Shown: positions 1-8,489, numbered from the stretch's first letter. The stretch is DNA of 64,000 nt from CBDAQR01 sp965199055 (GCA_965199055.1 CBDAQR010000008.1:124001-188000), one strand, 5' to 3'. The notes: generated by a model not told the origin, from the sequence alone. Numbers and translations are program-made.

Positions 1-1
1 C

Positions 2-427
2 ATCGCCACGCAATCCGGCGGCAATGAAGGACTGGGTTTCGCCGCCAGTATCAATATGGCCCGCAGAATACTGATCGAGGACCCACCCGTGTGGTTGGGT
101 GCCGATTTTATTCTGCTGACCGATGAAATGGCCGATGCTCTGAACGCCGGCCAGGAGGCCGGCATGCTGGTGCAGAAGGTGGCGCCCGATTCGATGGCAG
201 ACAAACTCGGCATCAAGGGCGGGTTCATCCCGGCACAGATTGGCGGCGCCAAAGTACTGCTTGGCGGCGACATCATCACATCGATCAGTGGTACCCGCGT
301 AGAAGGCACCGAGAAGGGCATGCAGCAACTGATTCGCGACTACAACCGGGTGTCGGTCGGCGACACGCTGTCGATCAGCATCGTTCGTCGCGGCCAGGAA
401 ATTGAGCTCAGCGCCATCGCGGAATGA
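2..427 (+). CDS. S1C (HtrA/Deg-like) serine protease, C-terminal fragment with PDZ domain
   Basis: The reading frame is open from base 2, so the gene begins upstream of the window and only about 141 C-terminal residues are seen. The first visible residues (ATQSGGNEGLGFAASI) match the end of the trypsin-like domain of HtrA/Deg proteases, where the substrate-binding strand reads GGNEGLGFAI. A PDZ domain follows, with the LGGDIITSISG core typical of S1C proteins. The family works in the periplasm or at the membrane in protein quality control; catalytic residues and any signal peptide lie outside the window. The internal ATG at 56 is inside the protease domain and is not a credible start. The stop overlaps the next start as ATGA, so the two genes are probably translationally coupled. 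Confidence 0.85.
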   Translation: MATQSGGNEGLGFAASINMARRILIEDPPVWLGADFILLTDEMADALNAGQEAGMLVQKVAPDSMADKLGIKGGFIPAQIGGAKVLLGGDIITSISGTRVEGTEKGMQQLIRDYNRVSVGDTLSISIVRRGQEIELSAIAE

Positions 428-1098
428 TCCTGCCCGACGCCAGCAGCGGTACCTACGAATACCTCTGCAACGGCGAGGCGTCGGGAGTTAGCGAAACCTG
501 GGACATTCAAACGTTCGGCAACGAACACCAGATTGAGTGTGTCCGCAAAGCAACGCCCGTTGGGGTAACTCTGCGCACACGCAGCCTATCGCGCGACGGC
601 GACTTTCAACGTTGCATGTTGCTATGGCAGCAACAGCGCAATGACTACACCTTGGAGGTCAGCGCAGACTACTGCTTCGACGGCACGGGCCTCACCATCT
701 ATGCGCACAACGGCACCAGGGAAGTGGAGCTACTTGAGGAGGGGCGTGATTTCCTGTTCTCGCCGCTGATGAGAATCTATAACGGCGCCGTGATTGCCGG
801 TCTGCTCGAGAGCGATGGCCAGGGCCAGGTGCTGGTTCCCTGGATCAAGAGCGCCGACCAACCCGACAAGCTCTTACGACCCGAGTTTAGCCAGCGTCAG
901 GCACAACTCGTGGGTGAGAGCGAAATGACCGTCGCAGGAACCAAGCTGAGTTGCAAGGAATACGATTACAGCGGCGGTGAATATCAGCCAGGCACGCGCT
1001 TTTGGATTGACGAGCGCGGCGTCATGCTGCGCTACAGCTGGCAGCAGGACGAGAAGTCCCACTGGGAAATTTCACTCTCAGACTATCGTCTAGATTAA
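424..1098 (+). CDS. Conserved hypothetical protein, 224 aa
   Basis: I do not recognise this family. The protein is 224 aa, acidic, with no signal peptide or membrane segment, and is rich in beta-prone stretches, including a C-terminal RFWIDERGVMLRYSW segment that reads like antiparallel strands. It overlaps the upstream HtrA-like gene by 4 nt (ATGA), so it is likely cotranscribed and coupled with it. A link to that protease is inference from position only. Its stop overlaps the stop of the convergent MFS gene by 3 nt. Confidence 0.7.
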   Translation: MILPDASSGTYEYLCNGEASGVSETWDIQTFGNEHQIECVRKATPVGVTLRTRSLSRDGDFQRCMLLWQQQRNDYTLEVSADYCFDGTGLTIYAHNGTREVELLEEGRDFLFSPLMRIYNGAVIAGLLESDGQGQVLVPWIKSADQPDKLLRPEFSQRQAQLVGESEMTVAGTKLSCKEYDYSGGEYQPGTRFWIDERGVMLRYSWQQDEKSHWEISLSDYRLD

Positions 1099-2393
1099 CC
1101 ACTCTCCGCAGACGGCTTGTACTGCAGTGAGGGTATCTTGCGAACCCGCAGCGCCCACACGAACACCAGAAGGTTGAGGGCACCAAACAATACAAACGGA
1201 GCCGAAGGACCCACATGGCGGAACAACCATCCACCGCCCGCAGTACCAACCAGAATTCCGATCGCACCCGCTACACCAAAGAATCCGATCACCGCACCGC
1301 GGCGCGCGGACGGTGCCTGCTGCCCGACCAGCGCTTGCGAACTGACAAAAGCGGATATTTCAGCGATCCCCATAAAGCCCAGCAAAAAGAAGACCCAGGT
1401 CTCCGTGGGGTCGGAGACGAAAAACATCGAGAGGTACACCACCGCCGCCAGGCCTGATGCCAGAGCTACAGCCGTCACCCGAGTGACCTTGTCGCTGATA
1501 TAACCCATCATCAGTGCGCCAAAGAACGCCCCCGTCACTGTGGTCATCACCCGCGGCACCGCGAGACTGCCCATGGCTTCACTAGGCTGCATACCCAGTT
1601 GCCCCGTACCCCACTGGACCAGCCACAGCCCCATAAAGGCGCCGGTAACCGCAAGGTCGCCACGGGAAATAAAGGCGGCGCCATAGGAAAGCGCAATTCC
1701 CGGATCTTTTACTTCCGCCAGCCCTTGGCGCAGCATCTGCATCACCGGTTCTTTGTTCTCGGCAGCCACACGCCCCGTCGTTCGACACAAACCAAACCAG
1801 GCCACGATGGCAGCAAACACGCCCAGGCTCGCGCCGATAGCAAAAGTAGCTTGCTGCGCAGCGGCCTCACTATAACCATCGCGCACAAACATCGCCGGCA
1901 GCATACCCAACACAGGCGGAATGAAGGCACCCAATGTTGCCACCATGCCCTGCAGCCCATTCGCTTTGCCACGATCTTTCTCACTGGCGTAGTCCGCCAC
2001 CACCGTGACCATCATCCCAACCATCGCTGCCCCGCCGAACGCGACCAGGAGCCGATACATCACCAACTCGGAAACGGTTTCGGCATAGGGATAGAGGAAG
2101 AATCCAGCGGATGTGAGTATCAGACCGGTGACATAAACGATGGGCCGACCCGCTTTGTCCGCCCAGACACCAACGAGACCCATCGTGGCTATGAGCACCA
2201 CCTCCTGCATAGCGCTGAGCATGCCGGTGACCGTAGCCTGTTCACCGTAGGAGATGCCCATAACCTGCAACACACCTGGTTGCAGCACCGCCAGCGCCCC
2301 CGCATAGCCAGAGGAGAAAAATGCGACCACAAGATAGGCCCACATGTGGCGAGGCTTGACCCCGTCAGCCAGAGAAATTCCGAGAAGTTGCAT
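1095..2393 (-). CDS. Major facilitator superfamily transporter
   Basis: A 432-aa polytopic inner-membrane protein with about 12 hydrophobic segments, the usual size for MFS. The loop after helix 2 reads GVWADKAGRPIVYVTG, matching the MFS signature GxxaDrxGrr, and a long hydrophilic loop near residues 200-220 separates the two halves. The substrate cannot be read from sequence. It lies divergent from the 2541-5036 cluster across 147 bases and could serve it, but there is no direct evidence. No strong ribosome-binding site precedes the ATG at 2393; an internal ATG near residue 17 is possible but would remove the first residues before helix 1. Confidence 0.88.
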   Translation of the reverse strand: MQLLGISLADGVKPRHMWAYLVVAFFSSGYAGALAVLQPGVLQVMGISYGEQATVTGMLSAMQEVVLIATMGLVGVWADKAGRPIVYVTGLILTSAGFFLYPYAETVSELVMYRLLVAFGGAAMVGMMVTVVADYASEKDRGKANGLQGMVATLGAFIPPVLGMLPAMFVRDGYSEAAAQQATFAIGASLGVFAAIVAWFGLCRTTGRVAAENKEPVMQMLRQGLAEVKDPGIALSYGAAFISRGDLAVTGAFMGLWLVQWGTGQLGMQPSEAMGSLAVPRVMTTVTGAFFGALMMGYISDKVTRVTAVALASGLAAVVYLSMFFVSDPTETWVFFLLGFMGIAEISAFVSSQALVGQQAPSARRGAVIGFFGVAGAIGILVGTAGGGWLFRHVGPSAPFVLFGALNLLVFVWALRVRKIPSLQYKPSAESG

Positions 2394-2475
2394 AGGCTTT
2401 GCTGTTCTAATTATTGCGCGACTGATTACACCACGAAGGTGACATGGCTGGAAACTATACCAGGAATGATCTGCT

Positions 2476-2504
2476 TTGAGTTATTGTTATATCTTTGATA
2501 CATT
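2476..2504 (+). promoter_or_regulatory. Candidate sigma-70 promoter for the 2541-5036 cluster
   Basis: TTGAGT at 2476-2481 and TACATT at 2499-2504 are separated by 17 bases, 37 bases before the ATG at 2541. The spacer contains ATTGTTATATCTTTGATACA (2483-2502), which matches 16 of 20 bases with a site upstream of the gene at 14203. The -10 element is only fair. Confidence 0.4.
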
Positions 2505-2540
2505 TGCTCAAAATCACGGCGACAGACCAGAAGCAAATCC

Positions 2541-3404
2541 ATGAATATCCTCATACTCGGCACCGGCCATGTCGGCCTGGCGCTAGCCCAAAAACTGCGC
2601 GCAGACGGCCACACCGTAGCGGGTACAACCACTACCCCGGCCAAAGTCGAAACACTTCAAGACGCGCTCGATGAAGTAATCGTGCTGAAGGGCGAAGAAA
2701 CCGACAAGGTCGCCGCAGCCGGCAGCGGGCGCGATGCCATCGTCGTCACCGTCGCTCCCAATTGGAAAACGACCAACACCCCAGAGGAACGCGAGCAACA
2801 ATACAAGGCTGTGTTGGTCGATAGCTGCGCCAACGCCAGTGACTGTTGTCCACGCGTTGTTTTCTGCTCGTCGTTCTCAGTGTATGGCGACGGTGGCGAA
2901 GGTAGTGAGCCCATCAGCGAACTGACGCCAACCTCCAACCACGAGGAACCCTCATCGAAGTATTACCAGCAGGCAGAACAGGCTGCGCTCGCCAGCAGCA
3001 ATGGATGCGTGCTGCGGTTTCCCGATATGTACGGCGCCCCCGGTGACATGACTTACCCAGACCGAGTGCGCGCCAGTCACCAATACTTTGGCGGCAAGAC
3101 CATCTTCGGCCCTGATGCACCACTGTATGCCATCCACGTCGATGACGTGGTGGCCTCGATTCATCACGTGCTGACCATGGGCCTGCAGGGCACCTTCAAC
3201 GTCTGCGACGAAGAACACGTTCCCTATAGCAACAAACAGGTGTTCGACGCGATCTGCGCGGATGAGAAGCTCGAGCCACTGGAGTTTCTCAACCAGATCA
3301 AGGCACCGCTACGTAAGATTTCGGCGCGCAAGCTGTATGAAACCGGATACCGCGTTAGCCATCCGGACCCGAACGCACACCTCGTGGAGCAGCATCATGG
3401 CTAA
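2541..3404 (+). CDS. NAD(P)-binding extended-SDR/epimerase-like protein (YeeZ-like)
   Basis: A 287-aa protein with an N-terminal Rossmann nucleotide-binding motif (GTGHVG, residues 7-12), the SSFSVYG strand at 110-116 where extended SDRs carry the catalytic Ser, and a YYQQAEQ segment at 141-147. The catalytic Lys expected four residues after Tyr is Glu or Gln, so dehydrogenase activity may be altered or lost. The closest general type is the YeeZ/NAD-dependent epimerase group; the substrate is unknown. It is the first gene of a tight run and overlaps the next gene by 8 nt, which suggests shared function with the chlorophyll-b-reductase-like SDR and the RCCR-like gene downstream. Confidence 0.8.
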   Translation: MNILILGTGHVGLALAQKLRADGHTVAGTTTTPAKVETLQDALDEVIVLKGEETDKVAAAGSGRDAIVVTVAPNWKTTNTPEEREQQYKAVLVDSCANASDCCPRVVFCSSFSVYGDGGEGSEPISELTPTSNHEEPSSKYYQQAEQAALASSNGCVLRFPDMYGAPGDMTYPDRVRASHQYFGGKTIFGPDAPLYAIHVDDVVASIHHVLTMGLQGTFNVCDEEHVPYSNKQVFDAICADEKLEPLEFLNQIKAPLRKISARKLYETGYRVSHPDPNAHLVEQHHG

Positions 3405-4200
3405 TATTGTCATTACAGGCTCGAGTAAAGGCATCGGGCTAGGCCTGGCAACCGAGTTCGCTCGCCGCGGGAATACCGTAATGCTGACCGGAAGCAACCA
3501 GGGGTCCGTCGACCGTGCGATGGGAGGAATCCGCAAACTCGATCTGCCTGGGCGTATTGTTGGTATGAGTTGCGATGTTACTGAAGCCGAACAGGTACAG
3601 GCGCTGTGGGACTCTGCTCACGCGGCCTTCGGCAGTGTAGATATTTGGGTGAATAACGCCGGGCTGGCACGCACGGTGTGGCCGATCAAGGACACGCCCG
3701 CCGACCAGATCACCCAGATGGTGACCAGCAACCTCTTGGGAACGGCACTGGGGTCTCGAGTGGCCGTCAATGGCATGCTCGAACAGGGTGGCGGCAAGCT
3801 ATTCAACATGCTGGGCGGCGGCTCCGACGGTGAATACTTCCCGGGCATGGGCGTGTATGGCTCTACCAAGCGCGGTATGGACTACCTGACCGATGCGCTG
3901 GTGAAGGAGAATGCGAATTCGCCACTGGTTATCGCCAAGATTCGCCCCGGCATGATCATTACCGAGGGGGTCATTCGGGAAGCCAAGGCCGATCCGGAAA
4001 CTTTCGAGAAGTCGCGCAAAACCATGAACGTGCTCTGCGATACGGTAGAGACCGTTGCGCCGTTTCTCGTCGATGCCATGCTCGCCTGCGAGAAGAGTGG
4101 CAGCAAGATTCGCTGGCTCACCGGCGGCAAGATCGGCAAACGCATGATGATGGCGCGCTTTAAATCCGTACCCGATAAATTTGAGGCCTTCGGCCTCTAG
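3397..4200 (+). CDS. SDR oxidoreductase resembling NYC1/NOL chlorophyll b reductases
   Basis: A 267-aa classical SDR: cofactor motif TGSSKGIG (7-14), NNAG (86-89), catalytic Ser143, Tyr154 and Lys158. Beyond the generic fold it shares features I know from plant NYC1/NOL: CDVTE after the second strand, DIWVNNAG, FNMLGGGSDG leading into VYGSTKRG with the same Ser-Tyr spacing, RPGMIITE, and the C-terminal stretch MNVL...SGSKIRWLTGGK, close to NOL's INVL...IRFLTG. NYC1/NOL reduce the chlorophyll b formyl group. The true substrate here is unproven. The start at 3397 was chosen because MANIVITG begins the Rossmann fold; it overlaps the previous gene by 8 nt. An RCCR-like gene follows 29 bases downstream. 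Confidence 0.82.
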   Translation: MANIVITGSSKGIGLGLATEFARRGNTVMLTGSNQGSVDRAMGGIRKLDLPGRIVGMSCDVTEAEQVQALWDSAHAAFGSVDIWVNNAGLARTVWPIKDTPADQITQMVTSNLLGTALGSRVAVNGMLEQGGGKLFNMLGGGSDGEYFPGMGVYGSTKRGMDYLTDALVKENANSPLVIAKIRPGMIITEGVIREAKADPETFEKSRKTMNVLCDTVETVAPFLVDAMLACEKSGSKIRWLTGGKIGKRMMMARFKSVPDKFEAFGL

Positions 4201-4229
4201 TCTTTAACGCTTCAATTCAAGAGTTCACT

Positions 4230-5036
4230 GTGACCGCTGATACCAAAACCATTGACCAGTTCCTGGCCGAAAACCCCGATGTCGACGTCAGTAAAGCCTG
4301 GGAGCGATGCTGGGGCATCCTGCACGATATTAAGGAAAAGATAGCGGGCCGCTTCCCCGGCCTGGAACTGGAGCCGAACTGTGTGGGGCGTGAGTACTAC
4401 ACCTCACCACACGGCGAGTTCGAGGGTTCTATGCAAGCCTGGAGCGGCAGCGGCGTCGATTGGCTGGTCAATTCATGGCTGGGTAATCGCAAGGCCAGCA
4501 TATTGGATATGAACGCAACGGCGTTCCTCGACCAGCAGACTGATGTTCCCCATTTCGTGATGGTGTTCGGCACTATCCCGAAGCTGTTCTTCTACTTCGA
4601 CTTCACTCCGCGCAAAAATATCTATGTCGACGCGGATTACATTGAGCGCTATTACGAGCCCATCAATGAACGCTACCTCGCCCTGCGCGGCGACACCAAC
4701 TTCCAGTGGTCGGTAAGCCACGGCACCTATATGCGCAGCCTTACCAATCCGTCGACTCAGAGCCTGATGGGTGACCTGACCGACAGTAATATCTCTATTC
4801 TCGAAGACTACGCCTACGGAATGCTCGATACCTGGACCGGTTGGCTGGATAACGCCACGCCCCTCCCGGAGTCGCTGCGCGCGGAGCAGCAGGCCTATGA
4901 TTACCAGGTTCGACGGCTCGGCTATGAACGCGACCCCATGAACAAACTGGCGGTGCAGGTGTTTGGCGAGGACAAGGTAGACGAGATGCTCAACGTGCGA
5001 ATGGGCGCCGAACAGATGGAACGTACCCGCGCATAA
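4230..5036 (+). CDS. Red chlorophyll catabolite reductase (RCCR)-like protein
   Basis: A 268-aa soluble protein. Its core follows plant RCCR in order: a DWLVNSW strand (77-83, plant DFVxxSW), Phe-Leu at 99-100, PHFVMVFG (107-114, plant PNFVVELI), PRKN (127-130, plant hRKD), DYIERYY (136-142, plant DYLKEYY), YMRSLTNP (167-174, plant FVRSAFSP), and a C-terminal RRLGYERDP...FGED segment like the plant RRxSxxDD...FGEE. Plant RCCR is a ferredoxin-dependent bilin-reductase relative that reduces the open tetrapyrrole from chlorophyll breakdown. The acidic residue in the plant VVEL strand appears replaced by Val here, so substrate or mechanism may differ. No targeting peptide is seen. The assignment rests on remembered family sequences. 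Confidence 0.68.
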   Translation: MTADTKTIDQFLAENPDVDVSKAWERCWGILHDIKEKIAGRFPGLELEPNCVGREYYTSPHGEFEGSMQAWSGSGVDWLVNSWLGNRKASILDMNATAFLDQQTDVPHFVMVFGTIPKLFFYFDFTPRKNIYVDADYIERYYEPINERYLALRGDTNFQWSVSHGTYMRSLTNPSTQSLMGDLTDSNISILEDYAYGMLDTWTGWLDNATPLPESLRAEQQAYDYQVRRLGYERDPMNKLAVQVFGEDKVDEMLNVRMGAEQMERTRA

Positions 5037-5142
5037 GGTAAATACTGCGCTTGCAACGGGGTAGCATTCCAGTATGATGCGCCCCGCGCACTCGCTGACA
5101 GTGCCTTGTCCTGGTCAGCAATCACCCTTGAGAGATCTGACC

Positions 5143-6492
5143 ATGACATTTGACGAGCTCGGCTTGTCCGAGAACTTGCTGCGCGCAGTCGCAGCCGAAG
5201 GCTACGAGAAGCCCTCCCCTATCCAGGCACAAGCCATTCCCGAAGTACTGGCCGGCAAGGACGTAATGGCCGCCGCCCAAACCGGCACTGGCAAGACAGC
5301 CGCTTTTACGCTGCCTCTACTGCAACGTCTGGCCAATGGGCAGCGCCCTGGCAAGCGCCAGGTACGCGCGCTGGTACTAACACCCACCCGCGAGTTGGCA
5401 GCCCAGGTTCAGGACAGCGTTGCCACTTACGGTGCCGAAGGACAGCTAAATTCTGCCGTAGTATTCGGTGGGGTTAAGATCAATCCGCAGATCGCCCGCC
5501 TGGGGCGCGGCGTCGACATTCTGGTGGCAACTCCGGGTCGACTGTTAGATCTGCACGGCCAGGGGGCCGTTGCGTTCGACCATCTGGAAGTACTGATATT
5601 TGATGAAGCAGACCGCATGCTGGACATGGGCTTCATCCACGACATCAAGCGCATCGTGAAGCTGCTGCCGCGGCAGCGGCAAACGCTGATGTTTTCCGCC
5701 ACCTTCTCCAAAGAAATTCGCGAGTTGGCGAAAGGCTACCTGATCGATCCGGTTGAAGTATCGGTAACACCCCCCAACGCCACCGCCGATACGGTGAAGC
5801 AGTGGGTCTACCCGGTCGACAAATCGCGCAAGCCAGCCCTGATGAGTCACCTGATTCAGGAGAACGCCTGGAACCAGGTCTTGATTTTTACCCGCACCAA
5901 GCACGGTGCCAACCGGCTGAGTCAAAAGTTGGAGAAAGACGGCATTGCCGCCGCTGCTATTCACGGCAACAAGAGTCAGAATGCGCGCACCCGTGCGCTC
6001 GACGGATTCAAGCGGGGTAAGGTGCAGGCACTCGTGGCCACCGATATCGCTGCGCGCGGGCTGGATATCGAGCAACTGCCTCAGGTCGTGAACTTTGACC
6101 TGCCCAATATTGCCGAAGACTACGTGCACCGCATCGGCCGCACCGGTCGCGCCGGCGCATCCGGCCGCTCCTACTCTCTGGTCAGTGCGGACGAAGCCGA
6201 CCACCTGGCGGGTATCGAAAGGCTGATCCGCAAAAAGCTACCTCGTGTAGAAATCGAAGGCTTCGAGCCCGAGCATGTTGTGCCCGAAGGGAAAGCGGGC
6301 GGCGCGCGCAATCAGCAGCGCCGGCGCAACAACTCCCGCGGCGCTGCAGCTAATGGAAACTCGCGCAACGGCAATCGCCAGAACGAGCGCAGGGCCAGCA
6401 ACGACGGCAATCGCAATCCACGTGGCGAAAACGGCAACAATCGCCCAAACCGTCGGCGACGCCGTCGGCCAACCGGTAAGACCGCCGCGTAA
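5143..6492 (+). CDS. rhlE: ATP-dependent RNA helicase, DEAD-box, RhlE type
   Basis: A 449-aa DEAD-box helicase with every motif in place: Q motif near 24-29 (PSPIQ), Walker A AQTGTGKT (45-52), PTRELA (81-86), TPGR (130-133), DEAD (154-157), SAT (185-187), ARGLDIE (304-310) and HRIGRTGRAG (329-338). It remodels RNA, likely in ribosome assembly or decay. From about residue 389 the protein ends in a basic low-complexity tail rich in Arg, Asn and Gly, as in RhlE-type proteins. The ATG at 5143 begins MTFDELGL, the standard RhlE N-terminus; an upstream in-frame ATG at 5074 would add unrelated residues. It is convergent with, and directly abuts, the next gene. Confidence 0.93.
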   Translation: MTFDELGLSENLLRAVAAEGYEKPSPIQAQAIPEVLAGKDVMAAAQTGTGKTAAFTLPLLQRLANGQRPGKRQVRALVLTPTRELAAQVQDSVATYGAEGQLNSAVVFGGVKINPQIARLGRGVDILVATPGRLLDLHGQGAVAFDHLEVLIFDEADRMLDMGFIHDIKRIVKLLPRQRQTLMFSATFSKEIRELAKGYLIDPVEVSVTPPNATADTVKQWVYPVDKSRKPALMSHLIQENAWNQVLIFTRTKHGANRLSQKLEKDGIAAAAIHGNKSQNARTRALDGFKRGKVQALVATDIAARGLDIEQLPQVVNFDLPNIAEDYVHRIGRTGRAGASGRSYSLVSADEADHLAGIERLIRKKLPRVEIEGFEPEHVVPEGKAGGARNQQRRRNNSRGAAANGNSRNGNRQNERRASNDGNRNPRGENGNNRPNRRRRRRPTGKTAA

Positions 6493-7092
6493 TTAATCCA
6501 GCACGCCAGGATTGCGATAGGGCTGGTGCGCATAATATTTGGGCCTGTCGTCGAGCCGCACATGTAACCAGGCCACGCCTCCGCCCGCGGTATTCAGCCA
6601 GAATGGCCCGCGGGCACTGCGCGCTTCCACTGCCTGCCCCACTGCTCGCCAAAGCGCCAGCTGCTGCTGGCGTGGGGCGCCGCGGCTAAAACTCGCCAGA
6701 TCGACATACGCCTGTTCCGGCGCCATAGCCGACGGCACTACCAACAGAGCGTCACTGCCAAGATTAGCAAAAGTCACCACCGGCTCAGTGCCGAGATACT
6801 CGGCAAAGCTGTATCTGTCCGGCGTTCTGCCGGCAAGATCAGGCGCGTTTAGCAACACGCATTCGAAAGGAGGGTCGTCCGCCCAACCTTGCTGCACAGG
6901 TGTTTCCCAGCGAAAACTCTCAAATGGACACAGTGCCAGCAGGCGACAAAATTCCCAACTGAAAGCGCCATCCTCTCGCCAGAGTCTGGCGACCAGCATT
7001 GAGGACAGCGTTTCGGAACCAACAAGCACTTGATACCTGAACAACTCGCCGGGCACGGATTCAACGCAAAGCCATTGGGCGTTAGCTGGCAT
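6493..7092 (-). CDS. Conserved hypothetical protein (DUF6940-like)
   Basis: A 199-aa soluble protein without signal peptide or membrane helices. The C-terminal half contains FWLNTAGGGVAWLHVRLD followed by RPKYYAH and PYRNPG, a pattern I associate with DUF6940, a family of unknown function; the family assignment is from memory. The stop codon directly abuts the stop of rhlE on the other strand. The gene is divergent from the amidohydrolase at 7152, so the two share a roughly 60-base promoter region. A GAGG is seen about 11 bases before the ATG. Confidence 0.7.
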   Translation of the reverse strand: MPANAQWLCVESVPGELFRYQVLVGSETLSSMLVARLWREDGAFSWEFCRLLALCPFESFRWETPVQQGWADDPPFECVLLNAPDLAGRTPDRYSFAEYLGTEPVVTFANLGSDALLVVPSAMAPEQAYVDLASFSRGAPRQQQLALWRAVGQAVEARSARGPFWLNTAGGGVAWLHVRLDDRPKYYAHQPYRNPGVLD

Positions 7093-7151
7093 GGTCGGCC
7101 AGTCCTCAGGGATGTATAGTCAGACCAGATAATAGTAGAGAGGTGCGGTCT

Positions 7152-8489
7152 ATGTCCCGGGTCTGGCGTCTGTTACACGTTGCTGTATTGCTGATTCTCA
7201 GCGCACAGTTAAGTCTGGCGAGCGATCTCAATCACCAGATTAAAGAGGATTACGAAGCCCATCTGGGCGATCTGTTTGAGTGGTTTCACCGTAATCCTGA
7301 ACTATCCATGATGGAGTTTGAGACCGCCGCCAGGCTCGCCGCCGAGTTGCGCGAAGCCGGCTTCGAAGTCACTGAAGGAGTCGGTGGCACCGGGCTGGTC
7401 GCGATGATGGAGAATGGACCTGGGCCACTGGTGATGATGCGGGCCGACATGGATGGACTGCCGGTCGAGGAAAAGTCGGGCCTGCACTATGCTTCGCGCA
7501 AGAAGCAAGTCGACTGGAACGGCAATGAGGTTTTCACCATGCACGCCTGCGGTCACGACGTGCACATCACCGCGCTCGTCGGTACCGCCAGAATGATGGC
7601 AAAGACCCGCGACCAGTGGTCGGGAACGCTCATGCTGATTGGCCAACCGGCTGAAGAAAGAGTCGGCGGCGCCAAGGCCATGATGGAAGACAACCTCTGG
7701 GAACGGTTCGGCCAGCCCGATTATGCATTGGCCCTGCACGTCGGCGCGGAAGTACCGGCGGGCACCATCACTGCCGATATGGGCTCGCCCTACTCCGGTG
7801 CTGACACTGTCGACATTATTATTCACGGCATCGGCGGTCACGGTGCCTCACCTCACGCGACGGTTGATCCCATCGTACTGGGCAGTCAGATCGTGCTGGC
7901 GCTGCAAACCGTGGTCAGTCGCAATATGCCGCCGCGGGAGGCGGGTGTGATAACTGTCGGCGCCTTCCATGCCGGCACGAAGCACAACATTATTTCCGAC
8001 CGTGCACACCTACAACTAACCGTGCGCAACGACAATCTGGAGACCCGCTGGCTCTTGTTGGAGGGCATCCAGCGGGTGGCAGAAAACATGGGGCGCGTGG
8101 CGGGATTACCAGAGGACAAATTGCCCGAGGTGATCATTTCCAGCGAGAGTGTGCCACCTACGATCAACGACAAGGCACTGACCGGGCGCCTGCGCCAGAC
8201 CTGGACGCGCGAGATGGGCGAAGACATTCTCTACGACTACAACCGGGTGAGCATGGGAGCCGAAGACTTCCCGTTTTTTACCATCGATCCGTACATTCCC
8301 AGCACGTATTTCCGAGTGGGAGGAACGCCGCCCGAAGACATCGAACGAGCCGCGCGCGGTGAGTATCGGCTTCCTTCCCACCACTCACCACTGTTCAAGA
8401 TCTCCCCGGAACCCGCAGTCACAGTGGGTGTGGAAGCGACTGTAATTGCCTTGCGCGACTTATTGCAGCCCATAGACACCACGAAGTAG
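7152..8489 (+). CDS. Secreted M20D-family amidohydrolase
   Basis: A 445-aa metallopeptidase-family amidohydrolase of the IAA-amino-acid hydrolase/hippurate hydrolase type. A signal peptide occupies roughly residues 1-24 (LLHVAVLLILSAQLSLAS), so it should act in the periplasm. Family motifs follow in order: HRNPELS, RADMDGLPVEE, HACGHDVH with the metal-binding Cys133 and His135, GQPAEE with the acidic pair near 168-169, GHGASPH in the dimerisation lid, and MGAEDFPFF with the C-terminal metal ligand. The family hydrolyses N-acyl amino acids. The ATG at 7152 is preferred over an in-frame GTG at 7143 because AGAGAGG lies just upstream. A TonB receptor follows, suggesting a periplasmic substrate taken up by that receptor. 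Confidence 0.88.
   Translation: MSRVWRLLHVAVLLILSAQLSLASDLNHQIKEDYEAHLGDLFEWFHRNPELSMMEFETAARLAAELREAGFEVTEGVGGTGLVAMMENGPGPLVMMRADMDGLPVEEKSGLHYASRKKQVDWNGNEVFTMHACGHDVHITALVGTARMMAKTRDQWSGTLMLIGQPAEERVGGAKAMMEDNLWERFGQPDYALALHVGAEVPAGTITADMGSPYSGADTVDIIIHGIGGHGASPHATVDPIVLGSQIVLALQTVVSRNMPPREAGVITVGAFHAGTKHNIISDRAHLQLTVRNDNLETRWLLLEGIQRVAENMGRVAGLPEDKLPEVIISSESVPPTINDKALTGRLRQTWTREMGEDILYDYNRVSMGAEDFPFFTIDPYIPSTYFRVGGTPPEDIERAARGEYRLPSHHSPLFKISPEPAVTVGVEATVIALRDLLQPIDTTK

Noticed and set aside
1599..2498. 299-codon plus-strand frame across the MFS gene
   Set aside because: Antisense to a convincing 12-helix transporter; the translation is Arg/His-rich with no domain.
3262..3396. Upstream extension of the NOL-like SDR to an ATG at 3262
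   Set aside because: The extra 45 residues lie inside the end of the preceding gene in another frame and precede the canonical MANIVITG Rossmann start.
5545..6204. 219-codon minus-strand frame inside rhlE
   Set aside because: Antisense to conserved helicase motifs; no similarity to known proteins.
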